Below are positions 36,982 to 45,528 of a stretch of 64,000 nt of DNA, piece after piece. The position numbers and the translations under genes were made by a program. The number at the start of each line of letters is the position of its first letter. Position 1 is the first letter of the stretch. The stretch comes from Ignavibacteria bacterium (GTDB lineage Bacteria > Bacteroidota > Ignavibacteria > SZUA-365): the NCBI GenBank assembly GCA_016720835.1, contig JADKJW010000013.1, positions 77,974 through 141,973 of the forward strand, in the 5' to 3' direction. The notes beneath the pieces are model-generated. The model was not told the origin of the DNA, made no database searches, and worked only from the letters and a program-made list of their open reading frames with translations.

Positions 36982-38316
36982 ATGAAATTCACGACGATAC
37001 TCTTTTTCGTTCTCGCCATCCTCCTTCCCTGCGGAAGCAGCCTGGCGCAGCAGGACAAACCCCCGGTGCTTCGCGACAATACGCCCCCGGAGGAACTCCT
37101 GTCCATGAGCGGGGACACGCCGTTCCTGAAGGCGATGCAGATCTTCTCCAATTCCTTCAAGCGCTTCGCATCCAAGCCCCTCGTCTACGAGGAAGCGATG
37201 TCCACGGCGGTGGGCCAGAAGGGCATAGAGACGCGCACCATCGGCATCAACATCCCGAACATGCACTGGCGAGACGGTTTCGAGCTGGTCATGCGTCTCA
37301 ACGGGTACTGGTACCTCGAGAACCCGGATTACGTGCGCGTGTACTCCCTTGTCGGGCCGAAGGACTCCGCGGCGATCAACGCAAAGACTGCGATGACGAC
37401 CCGCGAGGTGGACATTGCGGCGATCTTTTTTGAAGCGAACCGCACGCAGATGGAGCAGCTCGGCATCAACTGGTCGCTCACCAACACCGCGGGATCCGCA
37501 ACAACGTTCATGGATGTCTCGAACGTGGATATGACCGATCGCAGTCTGGTCGGAACCGGCGGATCGACCGGCGGATCGACCGGCGGATCCACGGGCGGAT
37601 CGTCGAGTTCCACCGGCAGCTCCTCCGATCTTGGCCTCTTCTCGAAGATCAACATCGCATACAAGGCCGCCGACATCATCGGGAAACTGAAGGCGCTCCA
37701 ATCTGAGAACCTCGGAGAACTCATCTCGAGCCCGTCCATCACGGTCCGCTCGGGAGAAATCGGCCGCATTCATGTGGGACAGGATTTCTCCATCAAGCAG
37801 AAGGATTATTCGGGAAACACGACGGAGAAATTCTACAGCGCCGGCACCATCATCGACGTCACGCCGACCATCATGTCGAAGGATTCCACCGAGTTCGTGC
37901 ATCTGAAAATCTCGGCCGAGCGGAGCAGCGTGTTCCCCGATCCGGTTTCCACCATCGTGAATAAAACCCTCGCGAACACCTCCGTCATTCTGATCGACGG
38001 CGAAGAAACCGTCGTCGGCGGCTTGTTCACCAACGACATGCAGAAGGTCCGCCGCGGCGTGCCCTTCCTCAAGGACCTGCCGTGGTGGGTGTTCGGCCTC
38101 CGGTATCTCTTCGGCTACGAGGAGGATCAGATCACGAAAAAGGAATTGATCATCATCCTCAAGGCGACCATCGTCCCGTCGATCGAGGATCGCGTGGCCC
38201 GGAAGAAGGCCGAGATCGCGAACGGCCAGTTGACCTTGCAGCTCGAATCGCAGCGCGTGCATGAGTACAGAGAGAATCTGCTCAAGCAAATCGAGACCGC
38301 GAAGGCGAAGAAGTAA
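36982..38316 (+). CDS. pilQ: PilQ/GspD-type secretin, short form
   Basis: The protein has 444 residues with signal peptide KFTTILFFVLAILLPCGSSLAQ. An N0-like domain (INIPNMHWRDGFELVMRLNGY) is followed by a secretin beta domain: REVDIAAIFFEANRTQMEQLG, ELISSPSITVRSGEIGRIHVG, STIVNKTLANTSVILIDGEE, VVGGLFTNDMQKVRRGVPFL and KDLPWWVFGLRYLF. A Gly-Ser-Thr linker of four GGST units (DNA 37558-37605) interrupts it. AMIN domains and extra N1 domains of classical PilQ (about 700 residues) are missing. It should form the outer-membrane pore through which the pilus passes. The gene closes the run pilT, pilMN, pilOP, pilQ. Confidence 0.87.
   Translation: MKFTTILFFVLAILLPCGSSLAQQDKPPVLRDNTPPEELLSMSGDTPFLKAMQIFSNSFKRFASKPLVYEEAMSTAVGQKGIETRTIGINIPNMHWRDGFELVMRLNGYWYLENPDYVRVYSLVGPKDSAAINAKTAMTTREVDIAAIFFEANRTQMEQLGINWSLTNTAGSATTFMDVSNVDMTDRSLVGTGGSTGGSTGGSTGGSSSSTGSSSDLGLFSKINIAYKAADIIGKLKALQSENLGELISSPSITVRSGEIGRIHVGQDFSIKQKDYSGNTTEKFYSAGTIIDVTPTIMSKDSTEFVHLKISAERSSVFPDPVSTIVNKTLANTSVILIDGEETVVGGLFTNDMQKVRRGVPFLKDLPWWVFGLRYLFGYEEDQITKKELIIILKATIVPSIEDRVARKKAEIANGQLTLQLESQRVHEYRENLLKQIETAKAKK
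37558..37605 (+). repeat. Four 12-base repeats coding for Gly-Ser-Thr-Gly in the secretin
   Basis: GGATCGACCGGC-type units in tandem, with the last units slightly diverged, code for a flexible Gly/Ser/Thr loop in the secretin. Such units can gain or lose copies by slippage without frameshift. Confidence 0.85.
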
Positions 38317-38381
38317 CGGGGAACACCGCATCGGAAGCATCGCGCCGGCGAGGAGTCCGCTCCCCGCCGTGCCGCGCGTCG

Positions 38382-38412
38382 TTTGATCCCGTGCCGCCAT
38401 CGCGTATTTTCA
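38382..38412 (+). promoter_or_regulatory. Candidate FCB-type promoter for the response regulator gene
   Basis: TTTG at 38382-38385, a 19-base spacer, then TATTTTCA at 38405-38412. The ATG at 38419 follows after only six bases, so the transcript would be nearly leaderless. Confidence 0.42.
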
Positions 38413-38418
38413 CAGGAT

Positions 38419-38835
38419 ATGGACACCGCAGCCGAGAACAGCAGGGAATCCCCACCACCGCACAGCATTCTGATCGTCGACGACGAGCAGGTGGTGTGCG
38501 ACGCGCTGGCGCGACATCTGGTGAAAGCCGGATTCGACGTCACGGTCGCGTATCAGGGCGCCGTAGCCATCGAGCTCCTTGGCGCGAAGCGTTTCGATCT
38601 CGGCCTGATCGACATCCGCATGCCGCGCGTGACGGGGTTCGACGTGCTCGAGGCGTTGAAGACGCTGCAGCCCGGCGCCAAGGCGATCATGATGACCGCC
38701 TATGCCGACATCAAGAGCGCGGTGGAGTTGATTTCGCGCGGCGCGGTGGACCTCGTGAGCAAACCCGTCGACACCGACGAGGTCATTCTCGCGATACGCC
38801 GCTGCCTGGAGCCTTCGCAGAATCCTCCATTGTGA
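38419..38835 (+). CDS. Single-domain response regulator (CheY-like receiver)
   Basis: The protein has 138 residues, essentially one receiver domain after a 14-residue tail. The acidic pair is in LIVDDEQVV, the phospho-acceptor Asp in LGLIDIRMPR, the switch Thr/Ser in MMTAYADIKSAVELI and the Lys in VSKPVDTDEV. The MTAYADIKSAVELI...GAVDLVSKPVDTDEV sequence is of the NtrC/AtoC receiver type, but no AAA+ or DNA-binding part follows. No kinase lies nearby. Position just downstream of the pilus locus suggests, but does not show, control of pilus function. Confidence 0.85.
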   Translation: MDTAAENSRESPPPHSILIVDDEQVVCDALARHLVKAGFDVTVAYQGAVAIELLGAKRFDLGLIDIRMPRVTGFDVLEALKTLQPGAKAIMMTAYADIKSAVELISRGAVDLVSKPVDTDEVILAIRRCLEPSQNPPL

Positions 38836-38930
38836 ACGGGGCGCATCGCCCCGCGCGGCATCCGTGAAACGTTTTCGGATTCCCTGCATCCCATGGCAGT
38901 GTGAATGATTGTCCCCAAAACGCAACGCCT

Positions 38931-39164
38931 ATGCCCACGCTGATGATCGTGCTGAAAAAAGTGTTCCCCATCGCGGCCGGGGCCGCCATCGGATACGTGT
39001 ACTGGCACTTCCTCGGGTGCAGAAACGGCTGCATGATCACGGGCGCGTGGCATACCAGCACCCTGTACGGCGCGCTCGTCGGCGCCACGTTTCTCCTGCC
39101 GGGGAAGAAAGCGCCCGCCGCGGCACCCGGTCAGGGCGACAGCCGGGATTCGTCCGGCGCATAA
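38931..39164 (+). CDS. DUF6132 small membrane protein
   Basis: The protein has 77 residues. It contains two hydrophobic segments (MIVLKKVFPIAAGAAIGYVY and STLYGALVGATFLL) around a conserved loop WHFLGCRNGCMITGAW with two Cys. This matches DUF6132, a family of small inner-membrane proteins often next to rhodanese or thioredoxin genes. An ATG at 38901 in the same frame would add ten polar residues, but family members start directly before the first helix. Its function is unknown; the nearby rhodanese gene supports a link to sulfur or redox chemistry. Confidence 0.68.
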   Translation: MPTLMIVLKKVFPIAAGAAIGYVYWHFLGCRNGCMITGAWHTSTLYGALVGATFLLPGKKAPAAAPGQGDSRDSSGA

Positions 39165-39214
39165 GCGATTATCGCATCCATCACTCCGATTATCTGACCA
39201 TCGAAAGGAACGCC

Positions 39215-39460
39215 ATGCCTGTGTTCGAATACGTGTGCTCCGATTGCGGCACGCCCTATGAGATTCTCCACAAGACCGCGGAGAACAAAGCGCTCGTCGA
39301 ATGCCCCTCCTGTCAGTCCAAGGCGCACGCGAAGAAATTTTCCACCTTCGCGGCCTCCGTTTCCGGTTCCGGCGCGTACGCGGACATGCCGTGCGCATCG
39401 GGGAGCTGCGGCGTGCCGATGTCCTCGCCGTGCTCCTCGGGCATGTGCGGGCTGGACTAG
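39215..39460 (+). CDS. FmdB-family zinc-ribbon protein
   Basis: The protein has 81 residues starting PVFEYVCSDCGTPYEILHK. CxxC pairs at CSDC and CPSC form the FmdB/CxxC-CxxC-SSSS zinc ribbon, followed by a low-complexity Ser/Gly/Cys tail (MPCASGSCGVPMSSPCSSGM). The family has been suggested to act in regulation of C1 metabolism, but no biochemical role is settled. AAAGGAA lies about six bases before the ATG. Confidence 0.82.
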   Translation: MPVFEYVCSDCGTPYEILHKTAENKALVECPSCQSKAHAKKFSTFAASVSGSGAYADMPCASGSCGVPMSSPCSSGMCGLD

Positions 39461-39469
39461 GAGCATCGC

Positions 39470-39889
39470 ATGAAACCGTCCCTCCTTTCCCGCACCGCGC
39501 GGAAAACGCGTTTCACCGTGATCCTCGCCTCCTTCCTGTCCTTCCTCGGGTCGTGCCAGGCCGGCGGCGGGACCGACCTCTCCGTGTCCGATCTGCGCGC
39601 AAAGCTGCAGAAGGGCTCCCCGATGCTGTTGCTCGACGTCCGGAATCCCGACGAATTGACCGGCTCCCTCGGCGCGCTCGACGGCGTGGTGAACATCCCG
39701 CTCGGGGAGCTCGAGCAGCGGACGGCGGAGCTTGCGAAATACCAGGATCGCGAGATCCTCGTGATCTGCCGGTCGGGCAACCGTTCCGGAAAAGCCGTGA
39801 GCCTGCTGCAGAAAAAAGGCATCAAGGCGACCAACGTCGCCGGCGGCATGATCGCGTGGCGCGGCGCGTTCAGCGGCGCGAACAGGTAA
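39470..39889 (+). CDS. Rhodanese-domain lipoprotein
   Basis: The protein has 139 residues. A basic N terminus and hydrophobic stretch lead to a lipobox-like SFLGSCQAG, so the product is probably lipid-anchored in the periplasm. The rhodanese domain contains LLLDVRNPDELTGSLG and the active-site loop VICRSGNRS with Cys persulfide position, then NVAGGMIAWRG. It follows FmdB by nine bases and the genes DUF6132-FmdB-rhodanese look like one unit. Sulfane-sulfur transfer is the family activity; the acceptor is not known. Confidence 0.85.
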   Translation: MKPSLLSRTARKTRFTVILASFLSFLGSCQAGGGTDLSVSDLRAKLQKGSPMLLLDVRNPDELTGSLGALDGVVNIPLGELEQRTAELAKYQDREILVICRSGNRSGKAVSLLQKKGIKATNVAGGMIAWRGAFSGANR

Positions 39890-39892
39890 GCT

Positions 39893-39912
39893 CCGCGACG
39901 CTTCCGTCGCGG
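39893..39912. terminator. Hairpin between the convergent rhodanese and helicase genes
   Basis: CCGCGACG-CTTC-CGTCGCGG is a perfect 8-base stem with a stable tetraloop in the 27-base gap between convergent stops. There is no T-run, so its role as an intrinsic terminator is uncertain. Confidence 0.4.
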
Positions 39913-39916
39913 CTCG

Positions 39917-42124
39917 TCAGAGGACTTTGAGTCCGGCGAACTTCAGCACGAGGGTCTTTTTTCCGACGGACTCGAACAGCACGACCGTGCGGGCCATGTC
40001 GCCCGTGCCGTGCAGATCGAGGATCTTTCCGCGGCCGAAGGTGGCGTGCGTCACCATCGCGCCGATGCGGACGCCGTCGTCGTCCTGCCCGTACGATTCT
40101 TCCGAGAGCTGGCTGTATTCCGAATGCGCGGGTTTCTTCACTTTCGCCTTGGCCTTGGCGGAGGGCGCGCCGTGGAGTCCGGCCGCGGGGCGTTCGGCGC
40201 GATGGCGGGCCGACTCGCGATGGGCGGTGGCGGGATCCACTTCGTCGAGGAAGCGCGACGGCATCTGCTGGAGGCGCTCGCCCCAGCGCATGCGCAGCCG
40301 CGCGTGCGTCATGTAGAGCTTGTGCATCGCGCGGGTCATGCCGACGTAGCAGAGACGGCGCTCCTCCTCCACCTCGTCGCGGTCGATGGATTGCGAGGAC
40401 GGAAACAGCCCCTCTTCCATGCCCACGAGGAACACGACCGGAAATTCCAGCCCCTTGGCGGAATGGAGCGTCATGAGCGTCACGGCATTGCGCGACGGAT
40501 CGTGCGCGTCCACGTCCGCGACCAGCGAGGCCTCGGCGAGGAAGGCTTCCAGCGTGCCGTTCCCGTCGGCGGGGATGTAGTCCGCGATGGCGGACAGCAG
40601 TTCCTGCACGTTCTCCATGCGGGCGCGCGCCTCGACGGTGCCTTCGAGTTTGAACTCCGCGATCATGCCGAGTTCGTCGACGAGCGAGCCGGCGAGCTCC
40701 GCGGCCGAGAGATCGGCGCGGAGCGACGAGTACTTCTGGATCAGGGTCACGAACTCGCCCACCCTGCGCACGGCGGCCGAGCCGAGCGACGGCACGCTGC
40801 CGGCGTTGATGGTCGCCTCGATGAAGGTGACGCCCTGTTCGAGCGCGTACTCGCGCAGGCGCGCGACGGTGCTCGCGCCGATGCCGCGGGCCGGGTAGTT
40901 GATGACGCGCACCGCGGCTTCGTCGTCGCTGGGATTCACGATCAGCCGGAGGTAGGCGAGGATATCCTTGATCTCCTTGCGACGGTAGAAGGCGACGCCG
41001 CCGATGATGGCGTACGGAATGCCGTTGCGGCGGAAGGCGTCCTCGAGCGCGCGCGACTGCGAGTTGGTGCGGTAGAGGACCGCGAAATCGCGCAGCTGCA
41101 GTTTTTTCTTCCGGCTCTCGTCCTGCATCAGGTGCACGATGCGTTTGGCCTCGTCGCCCTCGTCCGCGGTCTCGATGATGCTGATCGGATCGCCCTCGGC
41201 GTTGTCGGTCCACAGGGTCTTGTGGATCTGCTTCGCGTTGTGCTTGATCACCGCGTCGGCGCCCTGCAGGATCATTTTCGTCGAGCGGTAATTCTGTTCG
41301 AGACGGAAGGTCTTCGCCTCGGGGAAGGCCTGCTGGAAGTCGAGGATGTTGCGGATGTCCGCGCCGCGGAAGCCGTAGATGCTCTGCGCGTCGTCGCCCA
41401 CGACGCAGATGTTCTGGTGCGCCGCGGCGAGACGCTTGACGATCTGGTACTGCGCCTGGTTCGTGTCCTGATACTCGTCGATGAGGATGAACTTGAACAG
41501 CTGCTGGTAGTTCTCGAGCACCTCGGGATGCTCGTCGAAGAGCCGGATGGGGTGCAGGATCAGGTCGTCGAAATCCATCGCGTTTGCCGCCCGCAACCGC
41601 CGCGTGTATTCGAGGTACACCTCGGACGCCTTCTTCTCGAAGAGCTCGCGGGCCGCGTTGGCGTACATCTCGGGCGACAGCATGCGGTTCTTCGCGCTGC
41701 TGATGGTGTGCCGCACCGCCGCGGGCGCCATCTGCTGCGTGCTGATGCCGAGATCGCCCATGATCGCCTTGATGAGACTGGTCGAGTCGTCGGTGTCGTA
41801 GATCGAAAAATTCTTGTGGAAGCCGATCTTGTCCGCGTCACGGCGCAGAAGGCGCGCGAAGGTGGAATGGAACGTGCCCATCCACAGCCGCTTCGCATCC
41901 TCTCCGGGAATGAGCGCCTCGATGCGCTCGCGCATTTCCCTCGCGGCCTTGTTGGTGAAGGTCAGGGAAAGGATGTTGTACGCCGGGACGCCGCATTGCA
42001 GCAGGTAGCCGATGCGCGTCGTCAGCACGCGCGTCTTTCCGCTCCCGGCCCCGGCGACGATCATCACCGGTCCTTCAATCGCCTTCACCGCTTCGCGCTG
42101 GACGGGGTTCAGATCTTTCAGCAT
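39917..42124 (-). CDS. pcrA: UvrD/PcrA-type superfamily 1 DNA helicase
   Basis: The protein has 735 residues. All SF1A motifs are visible: Q-motif region LNPVQREAV, Walker A VAGAGSGKTRVL, LTFTNKAAREMRER, FHSTFARLLRR, Walker B LIDEYQDTNQAQY, VGDDAQSIYGFRGAD, EQNYRST, VTLMTLHSAKGLEFPVVF and CYVGMTRAMHKLYM. The C-terminal Tudor-like segment (GAMVTHATFGRGKILDLHG) that binds RNA polymerase is also present, which is typical of PcrA/UvrD. It unwinds DNA 3' to 5' in repair and removal of RecA. The gene lies 185 bases downstream of lysS on the same strand. Confidence 0.96.
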   Translation of the reverse strand: MLKDLNPVQREAVKAIEGPVMIVAGAGSGKTRVLTTRIGYLLQCGVPAYNILSLTFTNKAAREMRERIEALIPGEDAKRLWMGTFHSTFARLLRRDADKIGFHKNFSIYDTDDSTSLIKAIMGDLGISTQQMAPAAVRHTISSAKNRMLSPEMYANAARELFEKKASEVYLEYTRRLRAANAMDFDDLILHPIRLFDEHPEVLENYQQLFKFILIDEYQDTNQAQYQIVKRLAAAHQNICVVGDDAQSIYGFRGADIRNILDFQQAFPEAKTFRLEQNYRSTKMILQGADAVIKHNAKQIHKTLWTDNAEGDPISIIETADEGDEAKRIVHLMQDESRKKKLQLRDFAVLYRTNSQSRALEDAFRRNGIPYAIIGGVAFYRRKEIKDILAYLRLIVNPSDDEAAVRVINYPARGIGASTVARLREYALEQGVTFIEATINAGSVPSLGSAAVRRVGEFVTLIQKYSSLRADLSAAELAGSLVDELGMIAEFKLEGTVEARARMENVQELLSAIADYIPADGNGTLEAFLAEASLVADVDAHDPSRNAVTLMTLHSAKGLEFPVVFLVGMEEGLFPSSQSIDRDEVEEERRLCYVGMTRAMHKLYMTHARLRMRWGERLQQMPSRFLDEVDPATAHRESARHRAERPAAGLHGAPSAKAKAKVKKPAHSEYSQLSEESYGQDDDGVRIGAMVTHATFGRGKILDLHGTGDMARTVVLFESVGKKTLVLKFAGLKVL

Positions 42125-42309
42125 GGGGGTGGGGGACAGGGTCAGGTGACAGGTGAAAGGGGACGGAAGACGAATGCGAGATATCGGATGTCAGATGAGC
42201 GCGGCACGGGAGTCCGTGTGCAACGTCCCGCGACCTGCGGGGTTGCTCACCCGGGTTGAATGGTGATCGAGAGCGTCGCGGCGCGCGAAAGCGCCCGAGG
42301 TACTGTCCG

Positions 42310-43935
42310 CTACTCCTGGTCCTGCACGTTCGTCGGCGGAACGACGCTCTCGGGGCTCTCATCGAGGCGCGCCGCATCCGGCGCGTGCTCGTGGACTTTC
42401 TTTCCCTCCCTGCCCGGCGCGGTTTCCGGCCGCATGGTCGGAAACAGGATCACGTCGCGGATGGACTCCGCGCCGGTGAGCAGCATGGTCAGGCGGTCGA
42501 TGCCGATGCCGAGACCGGCGGTCGGCGGCATGCCGTACTCGAGGGTTTCGATGAAATCCTCGTCGAAGCTCATCGCCTCGTCGTCGCCGCGCGCGCGGAG
42601 ACGCGCCTGATCGACGAGGCGCTCCCGCTGGTCGATCGGGTCGTTCAGCTCGCTGAAGCAGTTGGCGATTTCCTGGCCGTTGATGTAGAGCTCGAAACGC
42701 TCGACGAGCCCCGCGGCGCTGCGGTGCTTCTTGGCGAGCGGGCTCAGCTCGATCGGATAGTCGGTGATGAAGGTCGGCTGCACGAGCGAGGCCTCCACGC
42801 GCGTCGAGAAGATCTCGTCGATGATCTTTCCCGCGCCCCAGGCGGGATCGGTGTCGACGCCGAGACGCCGCGCCACGGCGCGCAGTCCCGCCTCGTCGAG
42901 CCCGTCGATCCGTTCGCCGGTCCGTTCCGCGATCGCCTCGCTCATCGGGATGCGGCGGAACGGCGGCGTGAAATCCAGCGCGACGCCGCCGACCATGGCG
43001 GTGTTCGCGTTGTTCACGGCACGGTTGACGGTGAAGAGCATCTCCTCGACAAGATCCATCATCCACGCGTAGTCCTTGTACGCGACGTACAGTTCCATCA
43101 TCGTGAATTCCGGATTGTGGCTGCGGTCCATGCCCTCGTTCCGGAAATCCTTGCTGATCTCGTACACGCCGTCGAAGCCGCCGACGATGAGCCGCTTGAG
43201 GTACAGCTCGTCCGCGATGCGGAGGTACAGGGTCATGTCAAGCGCGTTGTGGTGCGTGACGAAGGGCCGCGCGGCGGCGCCACCGTACAGCGGTTGCAGG
43301 ACGGGCGTTTCGACTTCGATGTAGCCGCGGCTGTCGAGGAAGCTGCGCATCGCGCGGATCAGCTGCGAGCGCTTCAGGAACACGTCCTTCACTTCCGGAT
43401 TCAGGATGAGATCGAGCGCGCGCTTCCGGTAGCGGAGTTCCTTGTCGGTGAACTGGTCGAACACCACGCGGTTGCCCTGCTCGTCCGTCTTCTCCTTCGG
43501 TACCGGCAGCGGACGCAGGGATTTGGCGAGGAGGACGAAGCCCTGCACGTGCACGGACACTTCCCCTGTCTTCGTGCGAAACACGAATCCGGTGACGCCG
43601 ATGATATCCCCGATGTCCAGCAGTTTGAAGAGCGCGTACGCCTCGTCGCCGAGATCGTCGCGCTTCAGGTATACCTGGATTCTGCCGGTATGGTCCTGCA
43701 GGTGCGCGAACGAGGCCTTGCCCATGCGCCGGATGGTCATGATGCGGCCCGCGAGGGCGACCGTGCGCTGCGCGTCTTCGTCGCGGAACGCCGCGAGCGT
43801 CTCGGACGCGGTATCCGTCACCTCGTATCCGTACGGATAGGGATTGACGTTGCGCGCCAGGAGCTCGTGGTATTCCTCCCGGCGGCGGCGCATCAGATCA
43901 TTCAGTTCTTCCATCTCGTTGGTCGGCGTGGACAC
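42310..43935 (-). CDS. lysS: Lysyl-tRNA synthetase, class II
   Basis: The protein has 541 residues, slightly longer than the usual 490-510. The anticodon-binding OB domain contains GRIMTIRRMGKASFAHLQD. The class II catalytic domain has motif 1 (FLDSRGYIEVETPVLQPLYGGAAARPF), motif 2 (FRNEGMDRSHNPEFTMMELY) and motif 3 (GLGIGIDRLTMLLTG), with the LysS-specific NGQEIANCFSELNDP. It charges tRNA-Lys in the cytoplasm. The extra C-terminal 40 residues (after TMRPETAPG) are Glu/Pro-rich and not conserved. No T-box or other leader is visible upstream. Confidence 0.97.
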   Translation of the reverse strand: MSTPTNEMEELNDLMRRRREEYHELLARNVNPYPYGYEVTDTASETLAAFRDEDAQRTVALAGRIMTIRRMGKASFAHLQDHTGRIQVYLKRDDLGDEAYALFKLLDIGDIIGVTGFVFRTKTGEVSVHVQGFVLLAKSLRPLPVPKEKTDEQGNRVVFDQFTDKELRYRKRALDLILNPEVKDVFLKRSQLIRAMRSFLDSRGYIEVETPVLQPLYGGAAARPFVTHHNALDMTLYLRIADELYLKRLIVGGFDGVYEISKDFRNEGMDRSHNPEFTMMELYVAYKDYAWMMDLVEEMLFTVNRAVNNANTAMVGGVALDFTPPFRRIPMSEAIAERTGERIDGLDEAGLRAVARRLGVDTDPAWGAGKIIDEIFSTRVEASLVQPTFITDYPIELSPLAKKHRSAAGLVERFELYINGQEIANCFSELNDPIDQRERLVDQARLRARGDDEAMSFDEDFIETLEYGMPPTAGLGIGIDRLTMLLTGAESIRDVILFPTMRPETAPGREGKKVHEHAPDAARLDESPESVVPPTNVQDQE

Positions 43936-44200
43936 GGCGCATCCCTCGAAAAGTCATTCAGATACGTGGAACACAAAATGTACAACCGCCCCTGCGGAAA
44001 ACCAAAATGAACGGCATGATGGCGCTGCGGCGCCTCATGAAAACGCCGCCGTCGCCGCGGGTGTGCCGCGGCCATGCCGGCGGCGTGTCCCAGTGCGTAC
44101 GCAATGAAACTTCTCGCTATATTTTCCGAAAAAGAGACGATGGGCGGCGAGGCCGCCGCGCTCCGCATCCCCCCACCGCAGCATCCACGCACAGGACCCC

Positions 44201-45424
44201 ATGGCGTCGAATCGCAAACAGGTCTTCCTGATCATCTTCCTCATCATCGTCGTGCTGAATTTCATCGACGGGTTGAAGGACGCGGTGAGCACGGGAGAGT
44301 GGGATCAGGTGGTGGGCCAGCTCGTCCTGATGACCGTCGTCGGCTACATCGCCTACCGCTCGCGGGCGACCTTTCAGCAGGCGCGCGAGCAGTACCGCCG
44401 TCGCTTCGAGGAGGGGCAGGAAAACCTGAGCGTGAAGGACGCCGCGCTGTTTTCGCTCTCGTGGAGCACCGAGATCTACCGCGGCATCCCCGAGGACCGC
44501 AAACGTCTCGTGAAGCAGGCGTACGTGCTGATCGGCATCGGCATGCTGATCGTGCTTCTCAATATCGGCCTCGAGAACCTGCTCACCCTGCTCGTGATCG
44601 CGGCGCTCGTGCTGGCCGGCGTCAATCTCCTGCTCTGGGTCTTTTCCACCGAACGGAGCGACCGCGACCGCCTCCGCATCGAGATGGACACCGCGCGGCT
44701 GATGCAGCTCAACCTCATGCCCGCCTCGGATCCCGTCGTGCCCGGGTATGACGTCGCCGGCTGCTGCGTTCCCGCGCACGACGTCGGAGGCGATTCCTTC
44801 GACTACGTGCGCCTCGGAGGGGGCGACGGCGCCTTCGGCATCGCGGTGGTGGACGTCGCGGGCAAGGGGATGGACGCGGCGATGACCGCCGTCTTCACCA
44901 GCGGCGCCTTCGTGTCGGAAGTGCAGCACGAACCCGATCCGGCGCGCGTGCTCGAAAAGCTCAACATGGCCGTCCGTTCGCGGCACGACAGGACGCGCTT
45001 CGTTTCCTTTCTCCTCCTCGCGCTCGATCCCGACGGCCGCGCCGCGCGCTTCGTCAATGCGGGACAGTCCAAGCCGCTGCTGGTGCGGGGCGGCGCGGTG
45101 ACGGTTCTGGAGAGCGACGGTCCCCATTTCCCGCTGGGACTCGTGGATTCCGTCGACTACGTCGCGGCCCGCGTGGAGCTGCAGCCGTCGGATACCATCG
45201 TCCTGTATACGGACGGGCTGACGGAGTCGATGAATGCGCAGCGCGAGATGTTCGGCGAGGAGCGTCTTTCCGCCGCGCTCGTCCGCGCGTCCCGTGAGGG
45301 ACAGGACGCGAGAGCCATCGTCGGGATGCTGCGCGACGCCGTGCGCGTCCACGGCACCGGCGCGGAGCAGCATGACGATCTCACGATCGTCGTCGTGCGC
45401 GTCGCCGGCATCGGCGCGGTGTGA
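44201..45424 (+). CDS. Membrane-anchored PP2C/SpoIIE-type serine phosphatase
   Basis: The protein has 407 residues. Membrane segments are near residues 8-20, 43-53, 105-120 and 123-142. The C-terminal half is a SpoIIE/RsbU phosphatase: ARLMQLNLMPASDPVVPGYD, CVPAHDVGGDSFDY, FGIAVVDVAGKGMDAAMTA, RFVNAGQSKPLLVR, LYTDGLTESMNAQREMFG and DDLTIVVVR, including the metal-binding Asp residues. Such enzymes dephosphorylate anti-sigma antagonist proteins in partner-switching systems. No kinase or STAS partner is visible nearby. A TATATTTT at 44118-44125 could be a -7 element. The N-terminal part has no sensor domain I can name. Confidence 0.9.
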   Translation: MASNRKQVFLIIFLIIVVLNFIDGLKDAVSTGEWDQVVGQLVLMTVVGYIAYRSRATFQQAREQYRRRFEEGQENLSVKDAALFSLSWSTEIYRGIPEDRKRLVKQAYVLIGIGMLIVLLNIGLENLLTLLVIAALVLAGVNLLLWVFSTERSDRDRLRIEMDTARLMQLNLMPASDPVVPGYDVAGCCVPAHDVGGDSFDYVRLGGGDGAFGIAVVDVAGKGMDAAMTAVFTSGAFVSEVQHEPDPARVLEKLNMAVRSRHDRTRFVSFLLLALDPDGRAARFVNAGQSKPLLVRGGAVTVLESDGPHFPLGLVDSVDYVAARVELQPSDTIVLYTDGLTESMNAQREMFGEERLSAALVRASREGQDARAIVGMLRDAVRVHGTGAEQHDDLTIVVVRVAGIGAV

Positions 45425-45457
45425 CCTCGTGACTGCCGCGGGATCGGACGCGCGTCC

Positions 45458-45488
45458 TTTGGATTGGCGACCCCGACCTCTATATTTG
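45458..45488 (+). promoter_or_regulatory. Candidate FCB-type promoter for the GT4 gene
   Basis: TTTG at 45458-45461, a 19-base spacer, then TATATTTG at 45481-45488. Both boxes match the Bacteroidota consensus exactly, and the start codon is 40 bases further on. It is the best promoter match in the window. Confidence 0.55.
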
Positions 45489-45528
45489 TCACTGTCGTCT
45501 TGTCCATCGACCGCCGTGTTCCGCCCCG

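Noticed and set aside
44101..44128. TATATTTT at 44118-44125 as a promoter of the phosphatase gene
   Set aside because: No TTTG-like element at the right distance and a leader over 70 bases; left as a note only.
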